Part shown: positions 44,368 through 52,738 of the stretch, piece after piece | How the letters are laid out: each line of letters begins with the position of its first letter | Numbering within the stretch: the stretch's first letter is position 1 | Assembly: GCA_002840535.1 (NCBI GenBank) | Contig: PHBH01000029.1 | Span: 1-64,000 of the forward strand | DNA from: Deltaproteobacteria bacterium HGW-Deltaproteobacteria-15 | Lineage (GTDB): Bacteria; Desulfobacterota; DSM-4660; Desulfatiglandales; HGW-15 | Direction: 5' to 3' | Length of the DNA stretch: 64,000 nucleotides | Translations under genes and position numbers: made by a program | Notes under the pieces: generated by a model | Told to the model about the DNA's origin: nothing | The model's input: the letters and a program-made list of their open reading frames with translations, nothing else | Databases searched by the model: none

Positions 44368-45381
44368 TTATGCTTCCAGGCCGAGCCTCCTGGCGTTGAG
44401 GCTGTAAATCTTATCTTTTTCTTCCTTCTTCAGGGGCAGTCCGTCCACAAACTCGATGCACTCCTCCATGTCTTCGTAGGGATAGTCCGTACCGAGCAGG
44501 ATTCGGTCTATTCCCATGGCCTCGTAGGCACACATGAAGGCGGGCTGGTAGTAATTTCCGCTGGTGGTGATGAATACGTTGTTCTTGAGGTATTCGCTGG
44601 GCTTCTTGTCAAGCTTCGGTCTGGCCTTGGGATCGAAAGGTCTCACATAGGCCCAGTCCACTCTCTTGAGGAGGAAGGGCAGGGCCTCTCCCAGATGTCC
44701 GAGGATGATTGTCAGGCCTGGGCACTCATCGAAGACGCCGCTGTAAATGAGGCGAATCATGCATATTGCCGTGTCAATGCCGAATCCGAAGGGGGCCCCG
44801 GCCAGAGCAAAGCCGTACCCTTTCAGCTGCGGGACTGCTGCAACGGTCGGGTGAAGGTAGATGGGAATACCGAGCTTCTCGGCTCTTCGGAGAATGGGAC
44901 AAAAGGCTGGGTCATCCAGCATGGTGTCGCCGTAATTCGAATGCGTGTTCCATCCCCTGAATCCGAGCTCGGTAACCGCCCGCTCCAGTTCATCCACCGC
45001 CGCCTTCGGATTCCTGGGCGCAAGCGCGGCATAGCCCATCATCCGCCCAGGGTATCTCTTCGTGACTTCATACAGGGCGTCGTTGGCTTTGCGGGCAAGC
45101 CCGGTTCCGGTCTCCGGGTCAAACTGCTCGATCCCGGGCGCCGACAAGCTCATCAACTGCACGCCTACACCGCATTTATCCATGTCCTGAATCCTCTTCT
45201 CCCCCAAATCCAGCAGCGGGTTAAGAAGCCCGTCTGCGAACGGCTGCCCGACCTCTGAGTTGTACCAGAGCCTGCGTCCGGCGGACGGGTCATCCGAAAA
45301 CCGCGGATACCCTTTGTTCCCATACATCGCCTTCATGTATTCCTGAGTGTAGAAATGGGCTTCGAAATCTATCCTCTTCAT
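44368..45381 (-). CDS. Amidohydrolase-2 family protein (ACMSD/decarboxylase-like)
   Basis: A 337-residue cytoplasmic TIM-barrel protein. RIDFEAHFYTQEYM (metal-binding Glu/His), IPIYLHPTVAAVPQ, GLTIILGHLGEALPFLLKRV and ILLGTDYPYEDME are the hallmarks shared with 2-amino-3-carboxymuconate-semialdehyde decarboxylase and hydroxybenzoate decarboxylases. Unlike the related protein at 13418 it has no signal sequence. AGGAGG is well placed before the ATG at 45381. It is inserted between two paralogous TRAP operons and oriented against them, which suggests it acts on the imported acid. The reaction could be a decarboxylation or a hydrolysis. Confidence 0.87.
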   Translation of the reverse strand: MKRIDFEAHFYTQEYMKAMYGNKGYPRFSDDPSAGRRLWYNSEVGQPFADGLLNPLLDLGEKRIQDMDKCGVGVQLMSLSAPGIEQFDPETGTGLARKANDALYEVTKRYPGRMMGYAALAPRNPKAAVDELERAVTELGFRGWNTHSNYGDTMLDDPAFCPILRRAEKLGIPIYLHPTVAAVPQLKGYGFALAGAPFGFGIDTAICMIRLIYSGVFDECPGLTIILGHLGEALPFLLKRVDWAYVRPFDPKARPKLDKKPSEYLKNNVFITTSGNYYQPAFMCAYEAMGIDRILLGTDYPYEDMEECIEFVDGLPLKKEEKDKIYSLNARRLGLEA

Positions 45382-45642
45382 CAGAGCTTCCTCCTGTTAT
45401 TGTCCGGATGTTTCGCACTTCATCCGTTCAGAGCTTACAATGACGGAAAGGACAAGTTCCAGGGGAAAATTGCAGTGATTGAAAACGCAATAAAGGGCTT
45501 TGCATGTGTGATCCTTTTTTCATTGATGTTTTCCCCAATTGCTGCTTGGATAGGAACGTTTACCGGGGCTTTTTGAAGAACAGGCCCTGAGCCGTAATGA
45601 ACGTCCGAAAGTCGATCACACACCCGAGAGAAAGGAGAAGCT

Positions 45643-46650
45643 ATGTTGAGCAAGAGGCTAAAAGCGATATCTCTGGCAGGAATTGGTATTCTCTTCATTC
45701 TGGGACTGCAGGTCCCTTCCCATGCTGCGGATAAATTCACCGTAAGAACCGTCAGCGCCTGGTCCCGAGCGGCCCAGTTCGAGAGTCAGCAGTTCGTCAG
45801 CTTTCTGGAGATGATCCAGAAGGATGCGGATCAGAAGTACCCCGGCCAGCTGGTCATCGATTACAAGGGCGCCGGGGAGGTCATCCCGACCGCTCAGCAG
45901 GTGGAGGCTCTCCGGAGCGGTCTTGTGGACATGATCATGACCGCAGCCAGCTACTATACCTCCATCATGCCGGAGATGGACGTCATGAGCCTGACCGCCA
46001 TGACCCCCGCCGAGGAGAGGAATGCGGGAGTGGTCGATTACCTGGAAACACTCCACAACAAGAAAGCAAATGCCCACTACATGGCCCGTCTTGGCTCAGG
46101 GGATCTTTTCCATGTTTTCATGGCTAAGCCGATCCAGAAGGTCGATGACTTCAAGGGGCTGAAGATCCGTGTTTCCCCCACCCATATTCCCTTCATGAAG
46201 TCCCTGGGCGCCGAGCCGGTGGTCACCCCTCCTGCGGAGATTTATACGGCCATGGAGCGGGCGGTCGTGTCGGGGTATATCCAGCCTGTGGCTTCGATCC
46301 GGACCATGGGCCTTCTCCCGGTCACGAAGCATATGGTAAAGCCCGGATTCTATCAGCCGATCGTTCTCGTTCTGGTCAATCTCGATTTCTGGAAGAAGCT
46401 GCCCGACAATTTGAAGACCCTTTTGACCGAGAATTTCAAGAAATCGGAAAATCTTGCGATGCAGAACATCCAAACGAAAATCAAGACGGAGCTCGAGGAG
46501 TTCCAGAAGGCGGGAGTGAGCACTATGCAGCTCTCTTCGGATGAAGCGGCCAAATTCTCGAAAATGGCTGACGATGCCTTGATGGAGGTGGTCCTCAAGA
46601 AAGTTCCGGAAGAGGGGAAGAAACTGAAAGCACTGATCACCAAGAAATAG
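45643..46650 (+). CDS. TRAP transporter substrate-binding protein (DctP family)
   Basis: A 335-residue periplasmic binding protein with a Sec signal peptide (cleavage likely after SHA). DFKGLKIRVSPTHIPFMKSL carries the conserved ligand-binding Arg; AEIYTAMERAVVSGYIQPVA and QPIVLVLVNLDFWKKLPDNL are further DctP segments. AAGGAG seven bases upstream fixes the start. It heads the third TRAP system of the window and is a paralogue of the DctP at 41316. Differences around the binding Arg (SPTH against NPTT) suggest the two systems take related but not identical acids. Confidence 0.93.
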   Translation: MLSKRLKAISLAGIGILFILGLQVPSHAADKFTVRTVSAWSRAAQFESQQFVSFLEMIQKDADQKYPGQLVIDYKGAGEVIPTAQQVEALRSGLVDMIMTAASYYTSIMPEMDVMSLTAMTPAEERNAGVVDYLETLHNKKANAHYMARLGSGDLFHVFMAKPIQKVDDFKGLKIRVSPTHIPFMKSLGAEPVVTPPAEIYTAMERAVVSGYIQPVASIRTMGLLPVTKHMVKPGFYQPIVLVLVNLDFWKKLPDNLKTLLTENFKKSENLAMQNIQTKIKTELEEFQKAGVSTMQLSSDEAAKFSKMADDALMEVVLKKVPEEGKKLKALITKK

Positions 46651-46740
46651 GTATTTCCTGGAGAAACCGGGCCAACAGGTCTTTGTGAGAGACCTCGCGG
46701 TCCGGTTTGTCTGTGAGATTTGTGAAAAGGGATCCTTCAC

Positions 46741-47238
46741 ATGACGAAGGCGCTGGACAAGATCCTTGATTTCCTGGCAGTGGTTACGGGTGTGATTCTT
46801 GTTTTCACGACCCTCTCTATTGGCTACGCCATACTGGTCCGAGCCCTGAAGCTCCCAGGCCCGGTATGGATCATCCAGTTCAACGAATATGCAATGCTCT
46901 TTGCAACTTTCCTGGGGGCGGCGTGGCTTCTCTCCAAGAAGAAACATGTCTCCATCGGGCTTCTTGTTTCCCGCTTCGGTCCAAGGGGCAGGAGGATGAT
47001 CGGCCTGTTCCACAGCCTGATCGGAATGGTTCTTTGTGCGGTTCTCTGCTGGTATGGAATCTTCACCACACTGGAAAACTTCAAGAGAAAGGTGATCCAT
47101 GTGCAGGCCGTTGACGTGCCGATGGCTTACATCATCTTCGTGATCCCCCTTGGGTTCTTTCTTCTATCCCTTCAATTCGGGAGAAGCTTGGTCAACGGAA
47201 TTCGCGAGATGGGAAAACCGGAAGGAGGCGGACAGTAG
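46741..47238 (+). CDS. TRAP transporter small permease (DctQ family)
   Basis: A 165-residue protein with four membrane helices (LDFLAVVTGVILVFTTLSIG near the start; AAWLLSKKKHVSIGLLVSRF in the middle). It is the small membrane subunit of the third TRAP system. The stop is one base before the DctM ATG, and the DctP gene lies 90 bases upstream. It shares the KHV-(S/R)-(I/V) and PGPVWIIQFNEY-like segments with the DctQ at 42498. Confidence 0.9.
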   Translation: MTKALDKILDFLAVVTGVILVFTTLSIGYAILVRALKLPGPVWIIQFNEYAMLFATFLGAAWLLSKKKHVSIGLLVSRFGPRGRRMIGLFHSLIGMVLCAVLCWYGIFTTLENFKRKVIHVQAVDVPMAYIIFVIPLGFFLLSLQFGRSLVNGIREMGKPEGGGQ

Positions 47239-47239
47239 A

Positions 47240-48556
47240 ATGGACTGGTGGCTTGTTCTTCTCTTTTTCCTTGGCGGGCTGATCCTTTTTCTCCTCTCAG
47301 GCTTTCCAGTCGCCTTTGCCTTCCTGCTGATGGATGTCTTGAGCATCGTCATTTTCATGGGCTCGGCCGGACTGCAAAACATCACCCTCGGAATCTTCAG
47401 CTCTCTCTCCATTTTCACGATTACGCCGGTCCCGCTGTTCATCCTGATGGGTGAGCTCATGTACCATTCCCGAATTGCGGACAGCACCCTTGACATCCTG
47501 GATCGCTGGCTGGGACGCATACCCGGAAGGCTAAGCCTGCTTGCCGCGGCAAGCGGCACCATTTTCGCCGCCACCAGCGGCTCGACCATGGCGAACACGG
47601 CCATGCTGGGCACCGTGCTCCTCCCCGAAATGAGGAAGCGCGGCTACAGCGTCTCCATGTCCGTAGGTCCCATCGTCGGGGTGGGCGGATTGGCCATGCT
47701 CATCCCCCCCTCTGCGCTGGCCGTGATTCTGGCAAGCATCGGAGGAATCTCGGTGGGGAAGCTCCTCATTGCAGGCGTGATCCCCGGCCTGCTCCTGGGA
47801 CTCTTCTTCTGCGCCTATATCGTGCTCACTGCCTGGCTCAACCCCTCCATAGCGCCTCCCTACGAGGTGGCTCCCAGCTCTTTAGGGCGGAAACTGGCTT
47901 TGACCGTGAAGTACCTGGTTCCGGTCGCCTTCATCATTTTCGCGGTCATAGGGGTGATTATTCTCGGTTTTGCAACGCCTACCGAAGCGGCGGCCTCGGG
48001 CACTATCGCCACGGCGATAGTCACGATTGTCTACCGGCGCTTCAGCTGGCGAATGCTTAAGGCATCTCTGAAGGGCTCGATCGAGATATGGGTCATGGTC
48101 TTTATGATCATTGCCGGATCCGCCACCTTCAGCAGCATCCTGGCTTACACGGGTGCAACCAGAGGACTGCTGGGGCTGGTCGAGGGTCTGGAGATCCATC
48201 CTCTTTTCATTATCATCGGAATGCAGATCATCATCGCCTTCATGGGATGTTTCATGGATGCCATATCCATCATGATGATATGCCTTCCCGTATTCATGCC
48301 CATCTCCGGTCTGCTCGGCTTTGATCCCGTCTGGTTCGGCGTGCTCATGCTCATCAACGTGGAGATGGGACAGATGACCCCTCCGTTCGGGATGCTCCTG
48401 TTTGTCATGAAGGGAGTAGCCCCGGATGACGTGACCATGGAGCAGATCATCTGGGCTTCATTCCCTTACATGCTGTTTGATGTCCTCATCATGGCAATGA
48501 TCATGGTCTGGCCTGGGATAGCCCTCTGGCTGCCCGGTTTTTTGAAGGTGTTTTGA
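47240..48556 (+). CDS. TRAP transporter large permease (DctM family)
   Basis: A 438-residue protein with about twelve membrane helices. GTIFAATSGSTMANTAMLGT, GGLAMLIPPSALAVILASIG, FATPTEAAASGTIAT and VEMGQMTPPFGMLLFVMKG match DctM. The start at 47240 follows GAAGGAGG and the stop of dctQ (TAGAATG); the frame is open further upstream but inside dctQ. It is the paralogue of the DctM at 43048 and ends 27 bases from the convergent acyl-CoA dehydrogenase gene. Confidence 0.94.
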   Translation: MDWWLVLLFFLGGLILFLLSGFPVAFAFLLMDVLSIVIFMGSAGLQNITLGIFSSLSIFTITPVPLFILMGELMYHSRIADSTLDILDRWLGRIPGRLSLLAAASGTIFAATSGSTMANTAMLGTVLLPEMRKRGYSVSMSVGPIVGVGGLAMLIPPSALAVILASIGGISVGKLLIAGVIPGLLLGLFFCAYIVLTAWLNPSIAPPYEVAPSSLGRKLALTVKYLVPVAFIIFAVIGVIILGFATPTEAAASGTIATAIVTIVYRRFSWRMLKASLKGSIEIWVMVFMIIAGSATFSSILAYTGATRGLLGLVEGLEIHPLFIIIGMQIIIAFMGCFMDAISIMMICLPVFMPISGLLGFDPVWFGVLMLINVEMGQMTPPFGMLLFVMKGVAPDDVTMEQIIWASFPYMLFDVLIMAMIMVWPGIALWLPGFLKVF

Positions 48557-48583
48557 TTCGTTTCCGCACTCTCCGGATTGGAA

Positions 48584-49852
48584 TCAGGGCCAGCCTTTCG
48601 TCCACATCTCGCCGTCCTCGTAGACTTTTTCTGACTCGAGATGGCCTTCCGTTGCATCGGTTTCGCTCAGACGCGGCGGGTTGGGATCGTTCAGGACCTC
48701 GTTGTAGTACTCGTGCTGGATGAGTAGACTCATGATGTCGTTTGTGCCGGTCCAGATCTGGGAGAGCCTTGCATCCCGGACCATCCGCTCTATTGGAAAC
48801 ACATTGGTATACCCTATGCCGCCGACTATCCGCATGGCCTGGTTGCAGACCTCCCAGCACATGTCGGTCGCAAACTTCTTAGCCTCGCTCACGAGACGGC
48901 GGGCCGAAGGCAGATGGGCCTGAGCCGCTTTTCCCGCAGCATGGGTGATCGCCCGGGCAGCGTCAAGCTGGGTCACGGCGTCGGCTACTTTGAAACTGAC
49001 GGCCTGAAATTCGCGGATTCTCTTCCCGAAGGCAAAGCGGCGGTTGCTGTAACGGGCGGCTACCTCAAGGGCAGCCCTTGCAAGACCGAGAGATCCACCT
49101 GCCGAGGTCAGCCGCTCAGGGATCATCATGGAGTTGAAGATCTCGGCCCCCTGATTCAGATTGCCGATCAGGTTGGAGGTCGGGACCTTTACGTCCTTGA
49201 AGACCAGCCGACCGGTCCCGCCTCCCCTGGTGCCCAGGAGATTGTACAGGTGCCCTACCTGAACTCCTTCCCGCTGGGATTCGATGAGCAGCAGACTGAT
49301 CCTCTCGTGTGCTTTTCCTCGAGGATTTGTCTTGCAGTAAACCACGAAAAAGTCAGCCCCGCTGGCCGCCACCACAAAACGCTTCTGCCCGTTTACAAGG
49401 AAATGATCCCCCTTGGACTCGGCAACGGTGGTGGCGCCGAAAAAGTCGGAGCCTCCGCGAGGCTCTGTCAGGGCCTCCGCGGAAATCAGTCGTCCCTCCA
49501 GCATTGGCTTGAGAAAACGGTCCTTGAGGTCTTCGGATGCAAATCCCTGAAGAGCTTCCCCGACAATGGAGGGCATGGAAAAGGCGCAGCCAAGTGCCAT
49601 CCCAAGTACGCCGATCTCCTCCAGGGCGGCAATTTCCGCGGTCCACCCGAGTCCTCGTCCCCCGTAGCGGGGCGGGAACCTCAGGCCAAGGAGGTTCCGC
49701 TCGCCCAGCGCTTTCACGAATTCCTTGGGATAAGTGACCTCGTCCCGATCCATCTTCTTGAGGAGATCGGATGAGACATCCCTCTTGACGAACTCTCTGA
49801 CTTCCTGCTTCAGCGTTCTTTCCTGGTCCGTGAGAAGCACATCCTGGAGCAT
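48584..49852 (-). CDS. Acyl-CoA dehydrogenase
   Basis: A 422-residue flavoprotein of the acyl-CoA dehydrogenase family: N-terminal helical domain, middle beta domain with ALTEPRGGSDFFGATTVAES, and C-terminal helices with GGIGYTNVFPIERMVRDARL. The residue at the MCAD catalytic position (WTGTN, usually YEGT) is Thr, but a Glu in MIPERLTSAGGSLGLARAAL sits where isovaleryl-CoA dehydrogenase has its base. A short branched or aromatic acyl-CoA is therefore possible. GAGGAGG eight bases upstream supports the start at 49852; the frame is open to 50104 but runs through a repeat. It lies upstream-adjacent to korDABC on the same strand. Confidence 0.9.
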   Translation of the reverse strand: MLQDVLLTDQERTLKQEVREFVKRDVSSDLLKKMDRDEVTYPKEFVKALGERNLLGLRFPPRYGGRGLGWTAEIAALEEIGVLGMALGCAFSMPSIVGEALQGFASEDLKDRFLKPMLEGRLISAEALTEPRGGSDFFGATTVAESKGDHFLVNGQKRFVVAASGADFFVVYCKTNPRGKAHERISLLLIESQREGVQVGHLYNLLGTRGGGTGRLVFKDVKVPTSNLIGNLNQGAEIFNSMMIPERLTSAGGSLGLARAALEVAARYSNRRFAFGKRIREFQAVSFKVADAVTQLDAARAITHAAGKAAQAHLPSARRLVSEAKKFATDMCWEVCNQAMRIVGGIGYTNVFPIERMVRDARLSQIWTGTNDIMSLLIQHEYYNEVLNDPNPPRLSETDATEGHLESEKVYEDGEMWTKGWP

Positions 49853-49912
49853 GTTCAGTTCCTCCTCTGAAGTCATACAAATTAGACAGGATAACAGGAT
49901 CGACAGGATGAG

Positions 49913-49983
49913 GTAGGAGCGAGAGCTCCTGCTCGCGATGGATGGAGCTTCAGACGGAATCGCAACCAGGAGGTCGCTCCTAC
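49913..49983. repeat. REP-like palindrome with GTAGGAGCGA arms
   Basis: GTAGGAGCGAGAGCTCCTGC...GCGAT on the left pairs imperfectly with ATCGCAACCAGGAGGTCGCTCCTAC on the right, and the left arm folds on itself. The GTAGGAGCGAG...CTCGCGA words look like Pseudomonas-type REP sequences. A GACAGGATAACAGGAT tract precedes it at 49885. It lies between the acyl-CoA dehydrogenase and korC genes. Confidence 0.7.
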
Positions 49984-50015
49984 AGTTCAGAGATCGATGG
50001 GGCTGAGCCAAACCT

Positions 50016-50615
50016 CTACGGTTTTCGCTGTTGGCTGACTTCCGACCTCTGCCCTCTGACCTCTGGTTTTTCAGATCCCTCCGCCAGTTCCAGCCCGATA
50101 TCAAAGGCTGCCTTGTTCAATTCGAGGAGATCGGGCGGAACCCTGTTTCCCAGCACCTTCATGATCGATTCCGTGCTTACCAGACGGGTGAGGCCGAGCG
50201 TGGCGCCAAGGACGCAGATGTTATACACAATGGATTTTCCGAGCCTGCCCATCACGGTCTCATGCATGGGAAGCCCGAGTTGCCTTGCGTCGACCTTTCT
50301 CTCCGGCTTGACAAACTGGCTGTCGGATAGGAGCAGGCCTCCCGGTCTGATAGTCGCCGAAAACTTGTTGTAGGCCTCCTGTGTGAGGCAGACAAGGACA
50401 TTGGGCTGGGTCACCTTAGGGAACCGGATGTCTCTGTTGGAGATGATTACATCCGCCCGGGTCGCGCCTCCGCGGGCCTCGGGCCCATAGCTCTGCGACT
50501 GCACTGCATTCAGTCCTTCGTAGATGACGGCAGCCTCTGCCAGGATGATCGCGGCCGTGATGACGCCCTGGCCGCCGGAGCCTGAAAACACGAGCCTGTA
50601 TCTTTCCCTCTCCAT
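50016..50615 (-). CDS. korC: 2-oxoacid:ferredoxin oxidoreductase gamma subunit
   Basis: A 199-residue subunit. FSGSGGQGVITAAIILAEAA at the N-terminus, QSYGPEARGGATRADVIIS near residue 46 and the LGATLGLTRLVS segment near residue 137 are the gamma-domain hallmarks. It forms part of the KorABCD complex that oxidatively decarboxylates a 2-oxoacid to acyl-CoA while reducing ferredoxin. The start at 50615 lies two bases after the korB stop. The last 20 residues (EKPEVRGQRSEVSQQRKP) are encoded by a period-7 repeat at 50035-50072 and are not part of the fold. Confidence 0.9.
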   Translation of the reverse strand: MERERYRLVFSGSGGQGVITAAIILAEAAVIYEGLNAVQSQSYGPEARGGATRADVIISNRDIRFPKVTQPNVLVCLTQEAYNKFSATIRPGGLLLSDSQFVKPERKVDARQLGLPMHETVMGRLGKSIVYNICVLGATLGLTRLVSTESIMKVLGNRVPPDLLELNKAAFDIGLELAEGSEKPEVRGQRSEVSQQRKP

Positions 50616-50617
50616 GG

Positions 50618-51421
50618 TTACCGGCCCTTTCTCGATCTTTCCACGACCTTGGCGTATTCCGAGCAGTACTCCGGCCGCTCTTCCTGCACAAAGATGCCTC
50701 TCTCGATCAGGGTCGGGTCCGCCTGCTTTTTGCCCGATCCTACGGGTGTCGTATGATCCCTGTAATGTTTCATCATCTCCGCCGCATCTCCGAGCTTGTT
50801 CTTTCTCCCGAAATAGGTCGGGCACTGGGAAAGAACCTCGACGATGCTGAACCCCTTGTGCGTGATCGCTTTGACGAAAAGCTCCTTCATGGAGGCGGCG
50901 TGATACGTTGTCGTGCGCGCCACAAAAGATGCACCGGCGCCCCTGGCAAGCTCCACGATGTCAAAGGATTCGTAGATGTTCCCGAAAGGCGCGGTCGTAG
51001 CCATAGCGCCGTAACCCGAAAGCGGAGAGAACTGGCCCCCGGTCATGCCGTAAATGCTGTTGTTCATGATAATCGCGGTGATGTCTATGTTCCGGCGGGC
51101 GGCATGAATGAAGTGATTGCCTCCGATCGCCAGGGCATCCCCGTCTCCCATTGGGACGATCAGGGACAGATCGGGGCGGGATAGCTTGACCCCGGTCGCA
51201 AAGGCCAGCGCCCTCCCGTGAAGGGTGTGGAGCGTGTGAAAATCCATATACCCGGAGATCCTGGCCGAGCACCCGATGCCGGTAACCATCACGATGTCGT
51301 TTTTGGGGATGCCGAGCTCGGCAATGGCCCGGATGAGATTGTTCATCACGATCCCATGGCCACATCCCGGGCACCAGATGTGCGGCATGAATCTTTCCCT
51401 TACGTACTCTCTCGCTGCCAT
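50618..51421 (-). CDS. korB: 2-oxoacid:ferredoxin oxidoreductase beta subunit (TPP-binding)
   Basis: A 267-residue subunit. WCPGCGHGIVMNNLIRAI near the N-terminus and the thiamine pyrophosphate site GDGDALAIGGNHFIHAARRN followed by IIMNNSIYGMTGGQFSP identify the beta subunit. It binds TPP and a 4Fe-4S cluster (Cys of CPGCG and later Cys). The size and sequence fit 2-oxoglutarate-type (Kor) enzymes, although 2-oxoisovalerate or indolepyruvate specificity cannot be excluded. A 168-base gap with a nested palindrome separates it from korA. Confidence 0.92.
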   Translation of the reverse strand: MAAREYVRERFMPHIWCPGCGHGIVMNNLIRAIAELGIPKNDIVMVTGIGCSARISGYMDFHTLHTLHGRALAFATGVKLSRPDLSLIVPMGDGDALAIGGNHFIHAARRNIDITAIIMNNSIYGMTGGQFSPLSGYGAMATTAPFGNIYESFDIVELARGAGASFVARTTTYHAASMKELFVKAITHKGFSIVEVLSQCPTYFGRKNKLGDAAEMMKHYRDHTTPVGSGKKQADPTLIERGIFVQEERPEYCSEYAKVVERSRKGR

Positions 51422-51454
51422 CGCGATAGGCTTCCTTTCGTCGAAAAAAACAAT

Positions 51455-51546
51455 CTCTCACAGAGTTCACAGAGATCTTTTTCTGATCGTATCGATCAGA
51501 AAAAGATTCTTTCTCTCTTTATTCTCCGCGATCTCTGCGAGAGAAA
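51455..51546. repeat. Nested palindromic element with CTCTCACAGAG arms (copy 2)
   Basis: Outer arms CTCTCACAGAGTTCACAGAG and CTCCGCGATCTCTGCGAGAG enclose a perfect inner hairpin with 15-base arms (ATCTTTTTCTGATCG at 51475-51489 and complement at 51493-51507). The outer arms match the element at 5868 but the inner hairpin is unrelated. It lies inside the kor operon, between korA and korB; 51556-51597 adds period-7 words. Confidence 0.8.
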
Positions 51547-51589
51547 TTTCTTTTGCTGACCTCCGACCTCTGACTTCTGACCTCTGTCT

Positions 51590-52738
51590 TCAGACTCCCC
51601 TTCCCTGGATCAGCCGCAGGATGTTCCTGATATCGGTCGGGCTGATGAAGACACCGTCGATGCGGTTGGCGAGAAAGACCTTTTCCGGGTCAGCGACTGC
51701 CTTCTTGACCTCCTGGAGAACCTGCCCCATATTCAGCTCGACAACCATGACGAACTTGGCTCTTTCGCATCGCTCCCGCACCAGCTCGGTCGGGAAGGGC
51801 CACAAGGACTGCAACTCCAGCAGACCGAGTCGTTCCCCCCTGGCCCTCCTGTTTTCCACGACGTGCAGGGCGGACCTGGCCGGCGCCCCATAGGAGATCA
51901 GCACCCCGTCCGCATCGTCCAGAAAGTATTCCTTGAATCTGGTGATCTCGCTCAAGCGGCCTTCGATCTTGTCCGTAAGGTGACGCATCAGCCCGTGAGC
52001 GACTTGTGGATTGTCCGTCGGAAAGCCCCACATGTCATGGTGAAGCCCTGTGACATTGTACCGGTGGACCCCGCCGAAATCGCTCATGGGGAGCCGGCCG
52101 TCCTCTCTCGGGAGATAAGGATGGTAGTCGGTGCCTTCCCTTACCGAGGTCCTCAACCTCTTGACCAGAGGGATCTCGCCCGGTTCGGGCATGACGAGTT
52201 TCTCCCGCATGTGGCCCACTACCTCATCGAGAAGCAGTATAACAGGCGTGCGATAGGTTTCCGACAGGTTGAAGGCTTCCACCGTGACGGCAAAGAGATC
52301 CTGGTGGTTGGAGGCGGTCAGGGTGATGATCGCGTGATCCCCATGGGTCCCCCAACGCGCCTGCATCACGTCTCCCTGGCTGACCCTTGTAGGCATTCCG
52401 GTAGAGGGACCGGCCCTCATGACATTCACCACAACGCAGGGGACCTCGGCCATGATAGCATACCCGATAGCCTCCTGCTTGAGAGAGAACCCGGGTCCGC
52501 TCGTTGCCGTCATGGATTTGAGGCCAGTCAGGGAAGCCCCGATGATCGCGCACATGGACGCGATTTCATCCTCCATCTGGATGAATTTGCCTCCCGCCTG
52601 GGGAAGGCGACGGGCAAGGGTCTCTGCAATCTCCGTGGAGGGAGTGATGGGGTACCCCGCAAAGAAGTCAAGACCGGCATAGAGCGCACCTTCGACGCAG
52701 GCCTCGTTCCCCTGCAGAAATAAGACATTCTCGTTCAT
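51590..52738 (-). CDS. korA: 2-oxoacid:ferredoxin oxidoreductase alpha subunit
   Basis: A 382-residue subunit. NVLFLQGNEACVEGALYAGL, FFAGYPITPSTEIAETLARR and MEDEIASMCAIIGASLTGLK at the N-terminus and the HGDHAIITLTASNHQDLFAV and WPFPTELVRERCERAKFVMV segments are typical of the alpha chain. With beta, gamma and delta it converts a 2-oxoacid and CoA to acyl-CoA, CO2 and reduced ferredoxin, or runs in reverse for reductive carboxylation. The start overlaps the korD stop by four bases. The last residues extend into a period-7 tract after 51597. Confidence 0.93.
   Translation of the reverse strand: MNENVLFLQGNEACVEGALYAGLDFFAGYPITPSTEIAETLARRLPQAGGKFIQMEDEIASMCAIIGASLTGLKSMTATSGPGFSLKQEAIGYAIMAEVPCVVVNVMRAGPSTGMPTRVSQGDVMQARWGTHGDHAIITLTASNHQDLFAVTVEAFNLSETYRTPVILLLDEVVGHMREKLVMPEPGEIPLVKRLRTSVREGTDYHPYLPREDGRLPMSDFGGVHRYNVTGLHHDMWGFPTDNPQVAHGLMRHLTDKIEGRLSEITRFKEYFLDDADGVLISYGAPARSALHVVENRRARGERLGLLELQSLWPFPTELVRERCERAKFVMVVELNMGQVLQEVKKAVADPEKVFLANRIDGVFISPTDIRNILRLIQGRGV

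Noticed and set aside
45355-45576. A 73-codon plus-strand frame with a hydrophobic segment
   Set aside because: It overlaps the start of the minus-strand amidohydrolase, lacks a ribosome site and ends before the TRAP operon; probably chance.
49853-50104. N-terminal extension of the acyl-CoA dehydrogenase frame
   Set aside because: It translates a REP-like palindrome and short repeats; a strong ribosome site fixes the start at 49852.
50616-50825. N-terminal extension of the korC frame
   Set aside because: It overlaps korB in another frame, and the gamma-subunit fold starts at 50615.
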